Counted from the first letter of the stretch, positions 1 to 7,080 are shown. The stretch is DNA of 10,636 bases from an uncultured bacterium (GCA_900556295.1 USOK01000035.1:1-10636), one strand, 5' to 3'. Numbers and translations are program-made. The notes: generated from the sequence alone by a model not told the origin.

Positions 1-206
1 TTGGAGATGCTGAGTCAATGCAATATAAATTCCCGGTGAAAAATATGTTCCCAGTGGAAGAGGTACCGTTTGAAGATATTTCCATTTGCGTATTGAAAAA
101 TAACAAAGAACATCTTGAGAATGCATATGGTAACTATATGGAACTTCCACCAGAAGACAAGCGGATTAATCATTCACCGTATATTATAAAGTTCGAAGAT
201 GAATGA
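1..206 (+). CDS. LicD-family phosphotransferase, C-terminal fragment (5' end outside window)
   Basis: The frame is open from the left edge (first whole codon at base 3) to the TGA at 204-206. The visible 67 residues end with a tyrosine-glycine-(N/D)-tyrosine-methionine-x-leucine-proline-proline-x-(D/E)-lysine-arginine stretch followed by a histidine, the usual tail of LicD/Fukutin-type proteins. These transfer phosphocholine or similar phospho-substituents onto cell-surface glycans, working at the cytoplasmic membrane. The catalytic N-terminal part is not in the window, so activity cannot be judged. The internal ATG at 18 is not a likely start because the open frame and the family similarity run through it. 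A glycosyltransferase start follows 47 bases downstream, consistent with a capsule or teichoic-acid-like cluster. The assignment rests on a short C-terminal signature, so the family is likely but the substrate is unknown. Confidence 0.72.
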   Translation, partial: GDAESMQYKFPVKNMFPVEEVPFEDISICVLKNNKEHLENAYGNYMELPPEDKRINHSPYIIKFEDE

Positions 207-253
207 GATAACCAGAAAATTGAATTCAGAAGTGTAAGTAGTGGGAAAAGTAA

Positions 254-898
254 ATGAAGATAAGTGTTATTATGCCGGTCTACAATTCAGAAAAATATTT
301 ATCAGATGCAATAGATAGTATTTTGGAGCAGGATTTTGAAGAATTCGAATTAATATTAGTGGATGATGGAAGCGAAGATGGCAGTGGAGAAATTTGCGAT
401 AGATATGCTAATAAGAATGAAAAAGTAATAGTTATTCACAAGAAAAATGAAGGAAGCAGCTCAGCGCGGAATGTTGCGTTGGATATTGCAAAGGGAGAGT
501 ATATTGCTTTTTGTGATAATCAAACACGTGTAACAAATTATCCTGAAAAACGTATTAATGTCGGAGAGTTTTCTGTAAAAGATTTTCCACAAGAAAACTT
601 TTCAGATGCCGGAATAACATTCAAAACATCGCCAAGTGAATATATAAATTATTTGAAGGCGAATAAAAAGGAATACAAAGTCTTTAAGGTAAATAATGAT
701 GTTGCAAAATTGATAAAAATAAAAGAATTGGATAATGATGGCAATACAAAAACAAGTACAATTTGGAACTTAGACACATCTAGTAACAAACCTGTGTTAA
801 AAGATATTAAGCATATAACAAACAGGGCAAACGGCGACAGTACAAGAGTTGTATTTAGAAAAGATAACACTTATGTGGAAAGGTTTTCTTTTGACTAG
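254..898 (+). CDS. Chimeric ORF: family-2 glycosyltransferase N-terminus fused to an unrelated tail
   Basis: Residues 1-89 are a clear GT2 (GT-A fold) N-terminus: a beta-strand opening ending in MPVYN, the nucleotide-binding LVDDGS at about 35-40, the N-E-G-x-S-x-x-A-R-N block at 65-73, and GEYIAF at 81-86. In this family GEYIAF is followed by the metal-binding D-x-D, but here the match ends at Cys-Asp-Asn (base 520). The remaining 125 residues have no glycosyltransferase features: they are lysine- and asparagine-rich, hydrophilic and lack any methionine. A complete GT2 enzyme is usually near or above 300 residues, so this one lacks its acceptor half and second metal ligand and is probably inactive as a transferase. 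The tail has no internal ATG, so it either depends on the glycosyltransferase start or is the 3' remnant of another gene. The 5' part follows the licD-like gene and would belong to a surface-glycan cluster; the tail is more AT-rich and resembles the rest of the window. A deletion, insertion or assembly join at about 520 is the simplest reading. Confidence 0.7.
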   Translation: MKISVIMPVYNSEKYLSDAIDSILEQDFEEFELILVDDGSEDGSGEICDRYANKNEKVIVIHKKNEGSSSARNVALDIAKGEYIAFCDNQTRVTNYPEKRINVGEFSVKDFPQENFSDAGITFKTSPSEYINYLKANKKEYKVFKVNNDVAKLIKIKELDNDGNTKTSTIWNLDTSSNKPVLKDIKHITNRANGDSTRVVFRKDNTYVERFSFD

Positions 899-1009
899 AG
901 TGCAGAAAAATTTTTTAAAACAATTGTAAACATTTTTTAATTATGTAGCAAAAAATATTTTCCTTTGTTTTAAAATTAATGTAGATACATTTAATTATTT
1001 GGTGAAAAA

Positions 1010-2803
1010 ATGAAGATTAGTAGATTACAGCGTGATATTACCCTTAATCAGGGTTCGTCAAGGCTCCATTCGGAACCTCAAAATTTTAGGGAGAAGAATG
1101 TAGGGGCTTATAATGACAGTAATAGAGGATATAGTGCAGGTTTTAACGGCAGTTTTACGGGAAAGAGTGAAGCTGCCGTTAATGCTATGAAAAAGGGTGG
1201 TGTCCTTACAAGTAACTGGTTTAATAAATTTCTTACTTATTCAAATGACCACAACGTTGCAACCAGCGCATTAGTTGCTTTAGGCTTGGCGGGTGTATTA
1301 AGACCGGCAACGATTATGGCACTTCCTGGTAAAAAAGATAAAGAAGATAAAATTTATGCATCAGGTCACTCAATGGCATCTGCTATTTTAGGATTTGTTG
1401 CTTCTGTTATTGTTACCAGCCCGCTAGATGGTGCAGTTAAAAAGATATTCGGTTCTGATGGTTACTTAAAAGATAAAGATGGAAACATTATAAAAGATTC
1501 TCAAGGTAAACCAAAAATCTTCAGTAAAAAACTGGTTGAATTGATGGAAAAAGAAAAGAGTCTTGAAAAAGCAGCTAAAGAAAGAGATGCTGCCGGAAAG
1601 ATTATAAATAAAGCCGCAAAAGAATCTTACAAGGCTGTAAAACGTCATAGAGCAGCTCTTGAAACTCTTTCTAAAAATATTCCGGATTGGGTTATTGCAG
1701 TTCCAAGATCAATTCTTACAATTGCATTAATTCCACCTATCTTGAAGTATGTATTCGGAGTTGAAAAGAAAAAGAAACCGGCTCAAGCTGAACCTCAAAA
1801 GGCAATTGATAATAATATGCAAACTCAGAAAACAATGGACTTTGTAAACAAACCTGTTTTCCAACAAATTAAACAAGGTAGTGCAAAAGCCGATAATAAT
1901 GCAAAACAACAATCATTTACAGGAAATGTGGCAACAGATGCAGCTCAAGCTGTAGTAAATACATCAAAAGAAAAATCCAGCATATTTAAACCGCTATCAG
2001 ATTTTTATGACAGATGTACAGATTCTGTCGCAAAATACTTTACGTCAAAAGTTGTAGATAGCAAACCAATGAACTATATCGCTGACAAACTAAAAGATAG
2101 TAACAATTTGTTCCAACACTGTTTGACAACAGGTTCATTGATTACAAGCGGTTTGTATATGGAAAAAACTTTGACTAACGATAAATTAGACAAAGATAGA
2201 AAGAAAACTCTAGCAGTTAACCAAGGTTTGACTTTTATAATATCAACAGCAGGAGCCTATTCTCTTGATAAGTATTTGAAAAAATGGTGGGAAAATGTTA
2301 CTGCAAAATTTGTTGGTTACCAAATTGATGACGAAAAATTCCATACAAATTTCAAAAAAATCAATGAAGGTATTGAAGAAATTAATAGAAAATTGAAACA
2401 AGATCCTAAAGCTGATGTTAATAAAATTGCAGAAGAAGTTAAAAAATCAATGAATATGCCTAAAGCTGGAGAAAAAGGCTATAAGGGCTATACAGAATAT
2501 CTAGAGCATGCCGTTAAAGGGGCTATTGAAGACGCAGATGATGCAGTTAAATCAGTAGAAAAACTTGGTTTGAACAAATATATCGACAAACTTGTTGAGT
2601 CTAAATCAATTCCAGAACTTTCTAAAGAACTCTTGGGTAAAATTAAAGGTATGGGTGCATTAAGAACAATGCTTGTGTTCGGATTTGTTTACAGATTCTT
2701 CGTTCCGGTTGTAGTTACAAAACCTGCAAACTGGTTATGCGAAAAATATCTATCTAGCAAAAAGGCTAAAGCAGAACAAAAGGCTGAAACTCAGAAAGCA
2801 TAG
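1010..2803 (+). CDS. Large polytopic membrane protein of unknown function, two-halved, with SFTG motifs
   Basis: This 597-residue protein starts at an ATG seven bases after a GGTG. The first 45 residues are polar and have no signal peptide. Hydrophobic segments lie at about 83-104, 121-138, 227-249, 374-384, 403-418 and 550-569, separated by lysine-rich helical stretches (170-215, 445-480). The two halves look alike: each begins with SFTG (48-51 and 302-305), then has a hydrophobic segment, a charged K/D-rich turn (108-114; 391-399), a second small-residue-rich hydrophobic segment, a long charged helical linker, and a last hydrophobic segment containing prolines, followed by a lysine-rich tail. 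I think the family is common in Gastranaerophilales genomes, but that is recall. No enzymatic motif is seen. It stands alone between the chimeric ORF and a terminator. A membrane-associated structural or envelope role is a guess; real-gene status is secure, function unknown. Confidence 0.85.
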   Translation: MKISRLQRDITLNQGSSRLHSEPQNFREKNVGAYNDSNRGYSAGFNGSFTGKSEAAVNAMKKGGVLTSNWFNKFLTYSNDHNVATSALVALGLAGVLRPATIMALPGKKDKEDKIYASGHSMASAILGFVASVIVTSPLDGAVKKIFGSDGYLKDKDGNIIKDSQGKPKIFSKKLVELMEKEKSLEKAAKERDAAGKIINKAAKESYKAVKRHRAALETLSKNIPDWVIAVPRSILTIALIPPILKYVFGVEKKKKPAQAEPQKAIDNNMQTQKTMDFVNKPVFQQIKQGSAKADNNAKQQSFTGNVATDAAQAVVNTSKEKSSIFKPLSDFYDRCTDSVAKYFTSKVVDSKPMNYIADKLKDSNNLFQHCLTTGSLITSGLYMEKTLTNDKLDKDRKKTLAVNQGLTFIISTAGAYSLDKYLKKWWENVTAKFVGYQIDDEKFHTNFKKINEGIEEINRKLKQDPKADVNKIAEEVKKSMNMPKAGEKGYKGYTEYLEHAVKGAIEDADDAVKSVEKLGLNKYIDKLVESKSIPELSKELLGKIKGMGALRTMLVFGFVYRFFVPVVVTKPANWLCEKYLSSKKAKAEQKAETQKA

Positions 2804-2830
2804 ATAAAATAGAATTAACCAAAATATTAT

Positions 2831-2866
2831 AAATAAGGAGTAATTTTATATTACTCCTTATTTTAT
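2831..2866 (+). terminator. Hairpin terminator after the 597-residue membrane protein
   Basis: A perfect 14-bp inverted repeat (2831-2844 pairing with 2850-2863) encloses a five-base loop and runs into TTTT. The stem is moderately AT-rich but includes the GGAGTAA/TTACTCC core. It lies 28 bases after the TAG at 2801-2803 and before the promoter of the next operon, so it separates two transcription units. The T tract is short and interrupted, so some read-through is possible. Confidence 0.8.
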
Positions 2867-2875
2867 TGCATTTAC

Positions 2876-2904
2876 TTGAAAAAAAAGAGTTTTTATAGTA
2901 TATT
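2876..2904 (+). promoter_or_regulatory. Sigma70-type promoter for the HEAT-queC-DUF366-SPOR operon
   Basis: A TTGAAA at 2876-2881 and a TATATT at 2899-2904 are separated by exactly 17 bases. The predicted transcript start near 2911 leaves about 19 bases of leader before the GTG at 2930. It sits between the preceding terminator and the first operon gene. No operator or riboswitch fits in such a short leader, so a preQ1-type switch controlling queC is not present here. Confidence 0.6.
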
Positions 2905-2929
2905 TTCGCTTGTAAGTAGGGTTTAAAGA

Positions 2930-3874
2930 GTGGGAAAAGAACTTAATTTAGAATTAATAGCAAAAGAATGTGGAGTGCCTGCTGTCTCAGACACAAACAC
3001 TGTTATTGCTAATATTCAAGCGTTGGATGAGGTTTATGAGAAAGAAAATCTTATAAAAATATATAATTATATGTTAACTTTATCTAAAAATCCGGATGTT
3101 CTTATGGCTTTAATCCAATGTGAGGACAGATTGCGGGATAAATCATCGCTTAGTCCGCTTTTAGATTTACTCTTAATGAAGAATATTGATTCAGAAAATA
3201 AAGATTTGTTCATTAATGTTAGAGCAATGTGTGCAAAAGCAGTTGCGAATTTAAAAGATACGTCTGCTGTTACTCCTTTATTGTACTGTTTAAATAATAA
3301 AGATGAAAATTATAAAGTCAGACTGGCATGTGCTGATGCTTTAGGTAGAATTGGGGACAGGTATGCTGTTGCACCATTGATTGAAGTTGTTAGGGATGAA
3401 GAGGAAAAATCTGTTTATTTAAGAGAAACTGCTGCTTCTGCCCTCGGTATGCTAGGAGATTTGCGTGCTGTAGATCCTCTTGTAGGTATTTTGGAAGCTC
3501 AAAAAGGAATTTGGAATAAATTTACGTTTTTAAAGGAACGAGTAATTGAGGCGCTTGGCAAGCTTAGGCTGGATGGTAACGAACGAGTTTTTAATGCTTT
3601 GAAAAATTCACTTGTAGATGAATCTCCGCAAATTAGAATAAATGCTATAGAAGCTATCATGGATAGCGAAAATCCACAAGCTGTTGATACTATAAAAACT
3701 TGCTTGCTCGAAGATGAGGATGAAGAGGTTAAGAAAAATGCTCTTATTGCGCTTTATAATCTTGTTGGACGTGAAATTTTAGATGAAGTCGCAAATGGTC
3801 AAAACTTTTCTGATGACTTGAAAATGGAAGCTGTTTCAATGATTTCAGAATATGAGGACGAAGGAAATGACTAA
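2930..3874 (+). CDS. HEAT-repeat protein
   Basis: This 314-residue protein starts at GTG, with a weak TAGGG about ten bases upstream. From about residue 65 to 285 it consists of consecutive helical-pair repeats with the HEAT/PBS-lyase pattern (for example VRAMCAKAVANL at 97-108, VRLACADALGRIGD at 130-143, LRETAASALGMLGD at 164-177, VIEALGKL at 205-212, IRINAIEAIMD at 235-245, VKKNALIALYNLVG at 267-280), at least six repeats. The recurrent 'AV(D/A)PL' opening of each repeat is typical of the family. Such proteins are protein-binding scaffolds, or in cyanobacteria related to phycobilin lyases; nothing here indicates pigment chemistry. No signal peptide or membrane segment is seen, so it is cytoplasmic. 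It is the first gene of an operon and its last eight bases overlap queC. Family assignment is firm; partner and role are unknown. Confidence 0.9.
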   Translation: MGKELNLELIAKECGVPAVSDTNTVIANIQALDEVYEKENLIKIYNYMLTLSKNPDVLMALIQCEDRLRDKSSLSPLLDLLLMKNIDSENKDLFINVRAMCAKAVANLKDTSAVTPLLYCLNNKDENYKVRLACADALGRIGDRYAVAPLIEVVRDEEEKSVYLRETAASALGMLGDLRAVDPLVGILEAQKGIWNKFTFLKERVIEALGKLRLDGNERVFNALKNSLVDESPQIRINAIEAIMDSENPQAVDTIKTCLLEDEDEEVKKNALIALYNLVGREILDEVANGQNFSDDLKMEAVSMISEYEDEGND

Positions 3875-4526
3875 AGGTATAATTTTGCTTTCTGGCGGAC
3901 TTGATTCATTGGTAAGTCTAGGGATTGGAATTGAAAAATACGGGATTTCTTTGGCTTTGACTTTTGATTATGGGCAAAAAGCTGTAGAGCAAGAAATTTC
4001 TACTTCAAAAAATATTTGTGATTATTATAAAATTGAGCATAAGGTGATAAAACTTGATTGGTTGAAAGAAGTTACGCATACAGCTTTAGTAAGTGATGAA
4101 GATTTGCCGGAAGGAATTGACAATCCGGAACAGTCAGCCAAGAGTGTTTGGGTTCCAAATAGAAATGGGCTTTTCCTAAACATCGCAGGAAGTTTTGCCG
4201 ATGGAAACGATTATGATTATATAATTATTGGAGCAAATAAGGAAGAAGGTCAGACTTTCCCTGATAATACACAAGAATTTATTGACAAAATTAATGCAGA
4301 ATTTGAATATTCGACTCAAAAACATCCGAAAGTTGTTGCCCCCTTGATAAATTCTGATAAGAATGATATAGTAAAACTGGCGTTAGAGCATAAAATCCCG
4401 TTAGAATTCGTTAGAAGTTGTTATGCAAGCGGAGAGAAACACTGCGGGAAATGTGAATCTTGTACAAGATTGAAAAATGCTCTGATTGCAAATGGAGACA
4501 CTCATTATATAAAGGAATTGTTTTGA
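3867..4526 (+). CDS. queC: 7-cyano-7-deazaguanine synthase QueC
   Basis: QueC uses ATP and ammonia to convert 7-carboxy-7-deazaguanine into preQ0, the precursor of queuosine in tRNA. The 219-residue protein shows the PP-loop SGGLDS at 9-14, FDYGQ at 33-37, VPNRN at 96-100, GANKEE at 122-127 and the zinc-binding cysteines C185, C193, C196 and C199 near the C-terminus; length matches the family. I chose the ATG at 3867 rather than the one at 3852 because it puts the first beta-strand at the usual distance from the PP-loop and has GAGGA (3854-3858) eight bases upstream. It overlaps the HEAT gene by eight bases and is overlapped by the DUF366 start, so it is translationally coupled on both sides. 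No other queuosine genes (queD, queE, queF, tgt) are in the window. Confidence 0.96.
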   Translation: MTKGIILLSGGLDSLVSLGIGIEKYGISLALTFDYGQKAVEQEISTSKNICDYYKIEHKVIKLDWLKEVTHTALVSDEDLPEGIDNPEQSAKSVWVPNRNGLFLNIAGSFADGNDYDYIIIGANKEEGQTFPDNTQEFIDKINAEFEYSTQKHPKVVAPLINSDKNDIVKLALEHKIPLEFVRSCYASGEKHCGKCESCTRLKNALIANGDTHYIKELF

Positions 4527-5077
4527 AAACTCAATTATTAGAACAAGAAATTAAATATGAAGGTTGGCAACTTTCTCCACATTGGATTTATAAAAATTTT
4601 AAGATGCAAGGTGATGCAACAGTTGCGTTCATTGGAGAATGCGAAGTTAAATTAACTGAAATGGTTGATATTGAAGATGTAATCAATAATGAGCCGATTT
4701 ACAGTAAATCAATGTTGAGTTTTATTTCGGAACAGTTCAATATCGGCTTAGTTGAAGGTGTTTTTAGACAAAGACTTCTTATTTGTGTAATTAAAGAAGC
4801 TTTAGAAAAAAGAGGTCTTAAAATCACAAGAAATGGCGATGATTTATTCTTTGATGGTAAAAAATTAACCGTTTCTATTGCAACAAAATCAGTGAATTCA
4901 ATACTTATCCACACGGGAATTAATATTGATTCTACAGGTGCTCCGGTAAAAGCAAGCGGATTAACAAGTGAGCTTGGAATTACAGATATCAAAGGACTTG
5001 CACAGGAAATTTTGACAAATTATTCAGAAGAAATTGATGATATAGTATTAGCATCAACAAAAGTAAGAGGTGTGTAA
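4523..5077 (+). CDS. DUF366 family protein, TTG start inside the queC stop
   Basis: This 184-residue cytoplasmic protein matches my memory of the DUF366 family: W-I-Y-x-N-F at 21-26 followed by QGD, VAFIGEC at 34-40, MVD(I/L)EDV at 47-53, GDDLFF at 105-110, KLTVSIATKS at 114-123, and LIHTGINI at 128-135. The family has no established biochemical role that I know. The TTG at 4523-4525 is the best start: AAAGGA lies six bases upstream at 4511-4516 and conserved sequence begins shortly afterwards. A longer frame from the ATG at 4460 would only read through queC in another frame. TTG overlaps the queC TGA (TTGA), a tight coupling that suggests the two products are wanted together, possibly in deazaguanine or nucleotide metabolism; that link is inference. 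The stop overlaps the next start as TAATG. Confidence 0.85.
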   Translation: MKTQLLEQEIKYEGWQLSPHWIYKNFKMQGDATVAFIGECEVKLTEMVDIEDVINNEPIYSKSMLSFISEQFNIGLVEGVFRQRLLICVIKEALEKRGLKITRNGDDLFFDGKKLTVSIATKSVNSILIHTGINIDSTGAPVKASGLTSELGITDIKGLAQEILTNYSEEIDDIVLASTKVRGV

Positions 5078-5751
5078 TGGAAGAAGATTCAAAAAGACCT
5101 TCTCATATTAGTTATAAAGAATATCAAAAAAAAGTTACTAAAAAGCCGAACGAAGGTATAATTATTTTTGTTTCAGCATTTTTTATTTTGCTTTTGCTGT
5201 TTTTAGGAATTGCTAAACAACTTTCACCAGAAATTGATGTTGGAATTGGTGATGATGAAAATTCTACATCAACGGAAGAAATTGCGGATGCAGACAAAAC
5301 TTCTGTAGATGATAGGCTAAGACTTTTACAACAAGAAGATGAAGGTAAAAAAGTTCAAGATAATACTTTTGCAACGGAATTGGATGAAAAGGTTGTTCTT
5401 CCAGACCAGAAAAAAAATGACAACTCTGATATTGCAACTCAAGAAGCGGTTACACTTTCTGACAAAAGCGCAAATCCAAGACCTGTAGTAACATCTTCTC
5501 CCGCACCAAAGCCAGTGGTGTCACAACAAGCATCTGCAAAGGTTGTAGTTGGTTATTATACAACTAAAGAGCAAGCAGAAGTTGCAAAAGGAATTATTGC
5601 AGAATCAGGGTTGAATATATCTCCATACGTTAGAAATATTGGTGGCGCATATACTATTCAAGTTGGATCATACGCAACAAGAGAAAAAGCTCAAAGTATT
5701 GCAAATGAATTATTAAGAAACAACTACCCAGCAAGAATAATTATGGAATAG
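5077..5751 (+). CDS. Membrane-anchored SPOR-domain protein
   Basis: The 224-residue protein has a charged cytoplasmic N-terminus (1-26), one transmembrane helix (about 27-45), an acidic then proline/serine/lysine-rich linker (50-152), and a C-terminal SPOR domain (about 155-223) with the repeated pattern 'VVVGYYTTKEQAE' and 'YTIQVGSYATREKAQ'. This is a type II topology with the SPOR domain in the periplasm, where such domains bind glycan strands stripped of peptides, usually at division septa. It differs from FtsN in sequence outside the SPOR domain, so I give no symbol. The ATG overlaps the DUF366 stop by one base and AGAGG lies six bases upstream. It is the last intact gene of the HEAT-queC operon, and no functional link to queC is obvious. 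Confidence 0.9.
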   Translation: MEEDSKRPSHISYKEYQKKVTKKPNEGIIIFVSAFFILLLLFLGIAKQLSPEIDVGIGDDENSTSTEEIADADKTSVDDRLRLLQQEDEGKKVQDNTFATELDEKVVLPDQKKNDNSDIATQEAVTLSDKSANPRPVVTSSPAPKPVVSQQASAKVVVGYYTTKEQAEVAKGIIAESGLNISPYVRNIGGAYTIQVGSYATREKAQSIANELLRNNYPARIIME

Positions 5752-5789
5752 ATTATGCCCGTATCCCTTCCATAAATCTTGCTTTAATA

Positions 5790-6026
5790 ATGGAATATTC
5801 GACTAGCAAAGCCAAATCCCAACAAAAAAGAGATAAATGCAACTAAAAAGAAAGAATTGAAACCGATAAATATATTAAAAGCTTAGAAAAATCAACAGTT
5901 TTTTATATAGATTTGTTGAAGACTCTTTTCCCTGTAATATTTTACGGCTTTCTATTCATAATTTTTGTTCTGTTACTGATTGGAATTCCTATCGGCTTAA
6001 TTTACTTTAAAATTAAAACATTTTAA
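5790..6026 (+). pseudogene. Small membrane-protein ORF interrupted by an in-frame TAA
   Basis: Reading from the ATG at 5790 gives 18 lysine/serine-rich residues, then TAA at 5844-5846. The same frame continues for 59 codons to the TAA at 6024-6026. The second part is a charged helix (KERIETDKYIKSLEK) followed by a long hydrophobic stretch at about 5922-6005 (FPVIFYGFLFIIFVLLLIGI and on) and the basic end KIKTF: one or two membrane helices. No ATG, GTG or TTG suitable as a start lies between the internal stop and the helix, and there is no Shine-Dalgarno before 5790. A single change such as CAA to TAA in a 77-residue gene would explain this, as would a sequencing error. It directly follows the SPOR gene and ends three bases before the surE stop, convergent with it. 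The composition is convincingly protein-like, but whether anything is made is uncertain. Confidence 0.4.
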
Positions 6027-6029
6027 ATA

Positions 6030-6824
6030 TTACGCAAACCAATTACATGCATCATCTTTGCACAAAATACCTTCAAGATTCGATATAACATCCTCTTTGG
6101 TCATTTCATATGTTACTGGAGTTATGGATATCTTATTGTCTTTAACAGCCATGATATCTGTATTTGAACCAACCGGTTCATTTATCATTTCACCGGCAAG
6201 CCAGTAGTAAACTTTTCCACGTGGGTCGATTCGTTTTTCATATTTGTCAGTAAACATTCTACGTCCAAGTTCAGTGATAGCAACACCTGCAATGTCTTCT
6301 TCATCTAGTGCTGGAATGTTAATGTTCAAAATACTCTTTTTAGGGAAAGTGAATTCTTTTAATTTTGGCAATAAAAGTGTTGCAAACTTAGCCGGGTAAT
6401 TGAACTGTTCATATTCATAGTGCATTGATGCCAAAGATATCGCAATACTTGGAATTCCTAACATTGCGCCTTCCATTGCACAACTGACAGTGCCTGAATA
6501 CAAAATATCAGCACCTAAATTGGGTCCATGGTTAATGCCTGAAACAACTAAATCCGGCTGTTCATCTTTCCCTAAAATAGCGCTAACGCCAATTTTTATA
6601 CAATCCCCTGGGGTTCCGGTTGTAACCCAAGCTCTTTTTACTCCATGATAAGCCTCAACCTCTTCAACCCTTAGTGGTGTATGCATAGTTAGCGAATGTC
6701 CTGCAGCACTCCGTTCTCTGTCAGGAGCAATAACATAAACATCGTGTTCTTGTGCTAAAGCTTCTGCCAAACATCTTATTCCGTTAGCGGCAATCCCATC
6801 ATCATTTGATACTAATATTTTCAT
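6030..6824 (-). CDS. surE: 5'/3'-nucleotidase SurE
   Basis: SurE is a metal-dependent phosphatase that releases phosphate from nucleoside 5'- and 3'-monophosphates, often linked to stationary-phase survival. The 264-residue protein starts with a beta-strand and SNDDG, giving metal ligands D8 and D9, then APDRERSAAGHS with S39, and SGINHGPNLG with N98, followed by YSGTVSCAMEGAMLGIPSIAIS at 109-130; all family landmarks are present and the length is typical. The ATG is supported by AAGGAG seven bases upstream and by the conserved N-terminus starting at residue 2. It is transcribed as a single gene from its own promoter, convergent with the SPOR operon. I see no clear hairpin terminator after it; the 3' end abuts the interrupted small ORF. 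Confidence 0.96.
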   Translation of the reverse strand: MKILVSNDDGIAANGIRCLAEALAQEHDVYVIAPDRERSAAGHSLTMHTPLRVEEVEAYHGVKRAWVTTGTPGDCIKIGVSAILGKDEQPDLVVSGINHGPNLGADILYSGTVSCAMEGAMLGIPSIAISLASMHYEYEQFNYPAKFATLLLPKLKEFTFPKKSILNINIPALDEEDIAGVAITELGRRMFTDKYEKRIDPRGKVYYWLAGEMINEPVGSNTDIMAVKDNKISITPVTYEMTKEDVISNLEGILCKDDACNWFA

Positions 6825-6855
6825 AAAATCTCCTTAAAAAACTGTTTATAAACCC

Positions 6856-6884
6856 ACTATAATAAAAAAATTAAATATTGTAAA
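6856..6884 (-). promoter_or_regulatory. Sigma70-type promoter for surE
   Basis: Read on the - strand, TTTACA (6884-6879) is followed after exactly 17 bases by TATAGT (6861-6856). The predicted start near 6849 gives a leader of about 25 bases containing the surE AAGGAG. The match to the consensus is good, and the position is right. Confidence 0.6.
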
Positions 6885-6986
6885 ATACATTTCCAAATCA
6901 ATTATAGTATGCAATTTAAGAGGGTTTATTAAGAATTGTAACGAAAAATGATAAATATGTCTTGAATATAGCAATTATATATAACA

Positions 6987-7003
6987 AAAATTGTTTATAT
7001 ATA
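6987..7003 (+). promoter_or_regulatory. Promoter-like element of the putative small RNA
   Basis: AAAATTGTTTATATAT at 6987-7002 contains a TATATA-type -10. The identical 16 bases occur on the - strand at 8614-8629, upstream of the small helical-protein gene. A clear -35 box at 17 bases is not visible in either copy. The shared sequence in two otherwise unrelated intergenic regions, each in front of a predicted transcript, is the main support; high AT content weakens it. Confidence 0.3.
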
Positions 7004-7007
7004 TGAC

Positions 7008-7080
7008 ACGAGGAAAAGCATAAAACGAGGAATCAAGAAAAACGTTTTATTGCACACTACACTTCACACTTTACGAGGAA
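7008..7080 (+). repeat. Three ACGAGGAA copies in the surE-DUF3326 gap
   Basis: Exact 8-base copies occur at 7008-7015, 7025-7032 and 7073-7080, the first two nine bases apart. Each contains GAGGA, which resembles a Shine-Dalgarno sequence and also the GGA core bound by CsrA/RsmA proteins, but no start codon with a credible ORF follows. They lie inside the putative small RNA. Confidence 0.6.

Noticed and set aside
649..870. - strand ORF with hydrophobic residues opposite the chimeric ORF's tail
   Set aside because: The hydrophobicity is the expected complement of a lysine/asparagine-rich AT-rich coding strand. No ribosome site was seen, and the + strand frame continues from the glycosyltransferase.
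2905..2929. preQ1 riboswitch before the queC operon
   Set aside because: The leader between the predicted start and the GTG is only about 19 bases and lacks the C-rich loop and A-rich tail of that riboswitch class; queC is also the second gene.
7003..7023. Tiny ORF ATG-ACA-CGA-GGA-AAA-GCA-TAA in the small-RNA region
   Set aside because: It has six codons with no ribosome site upstream; more likely a chance reading of the repeat.
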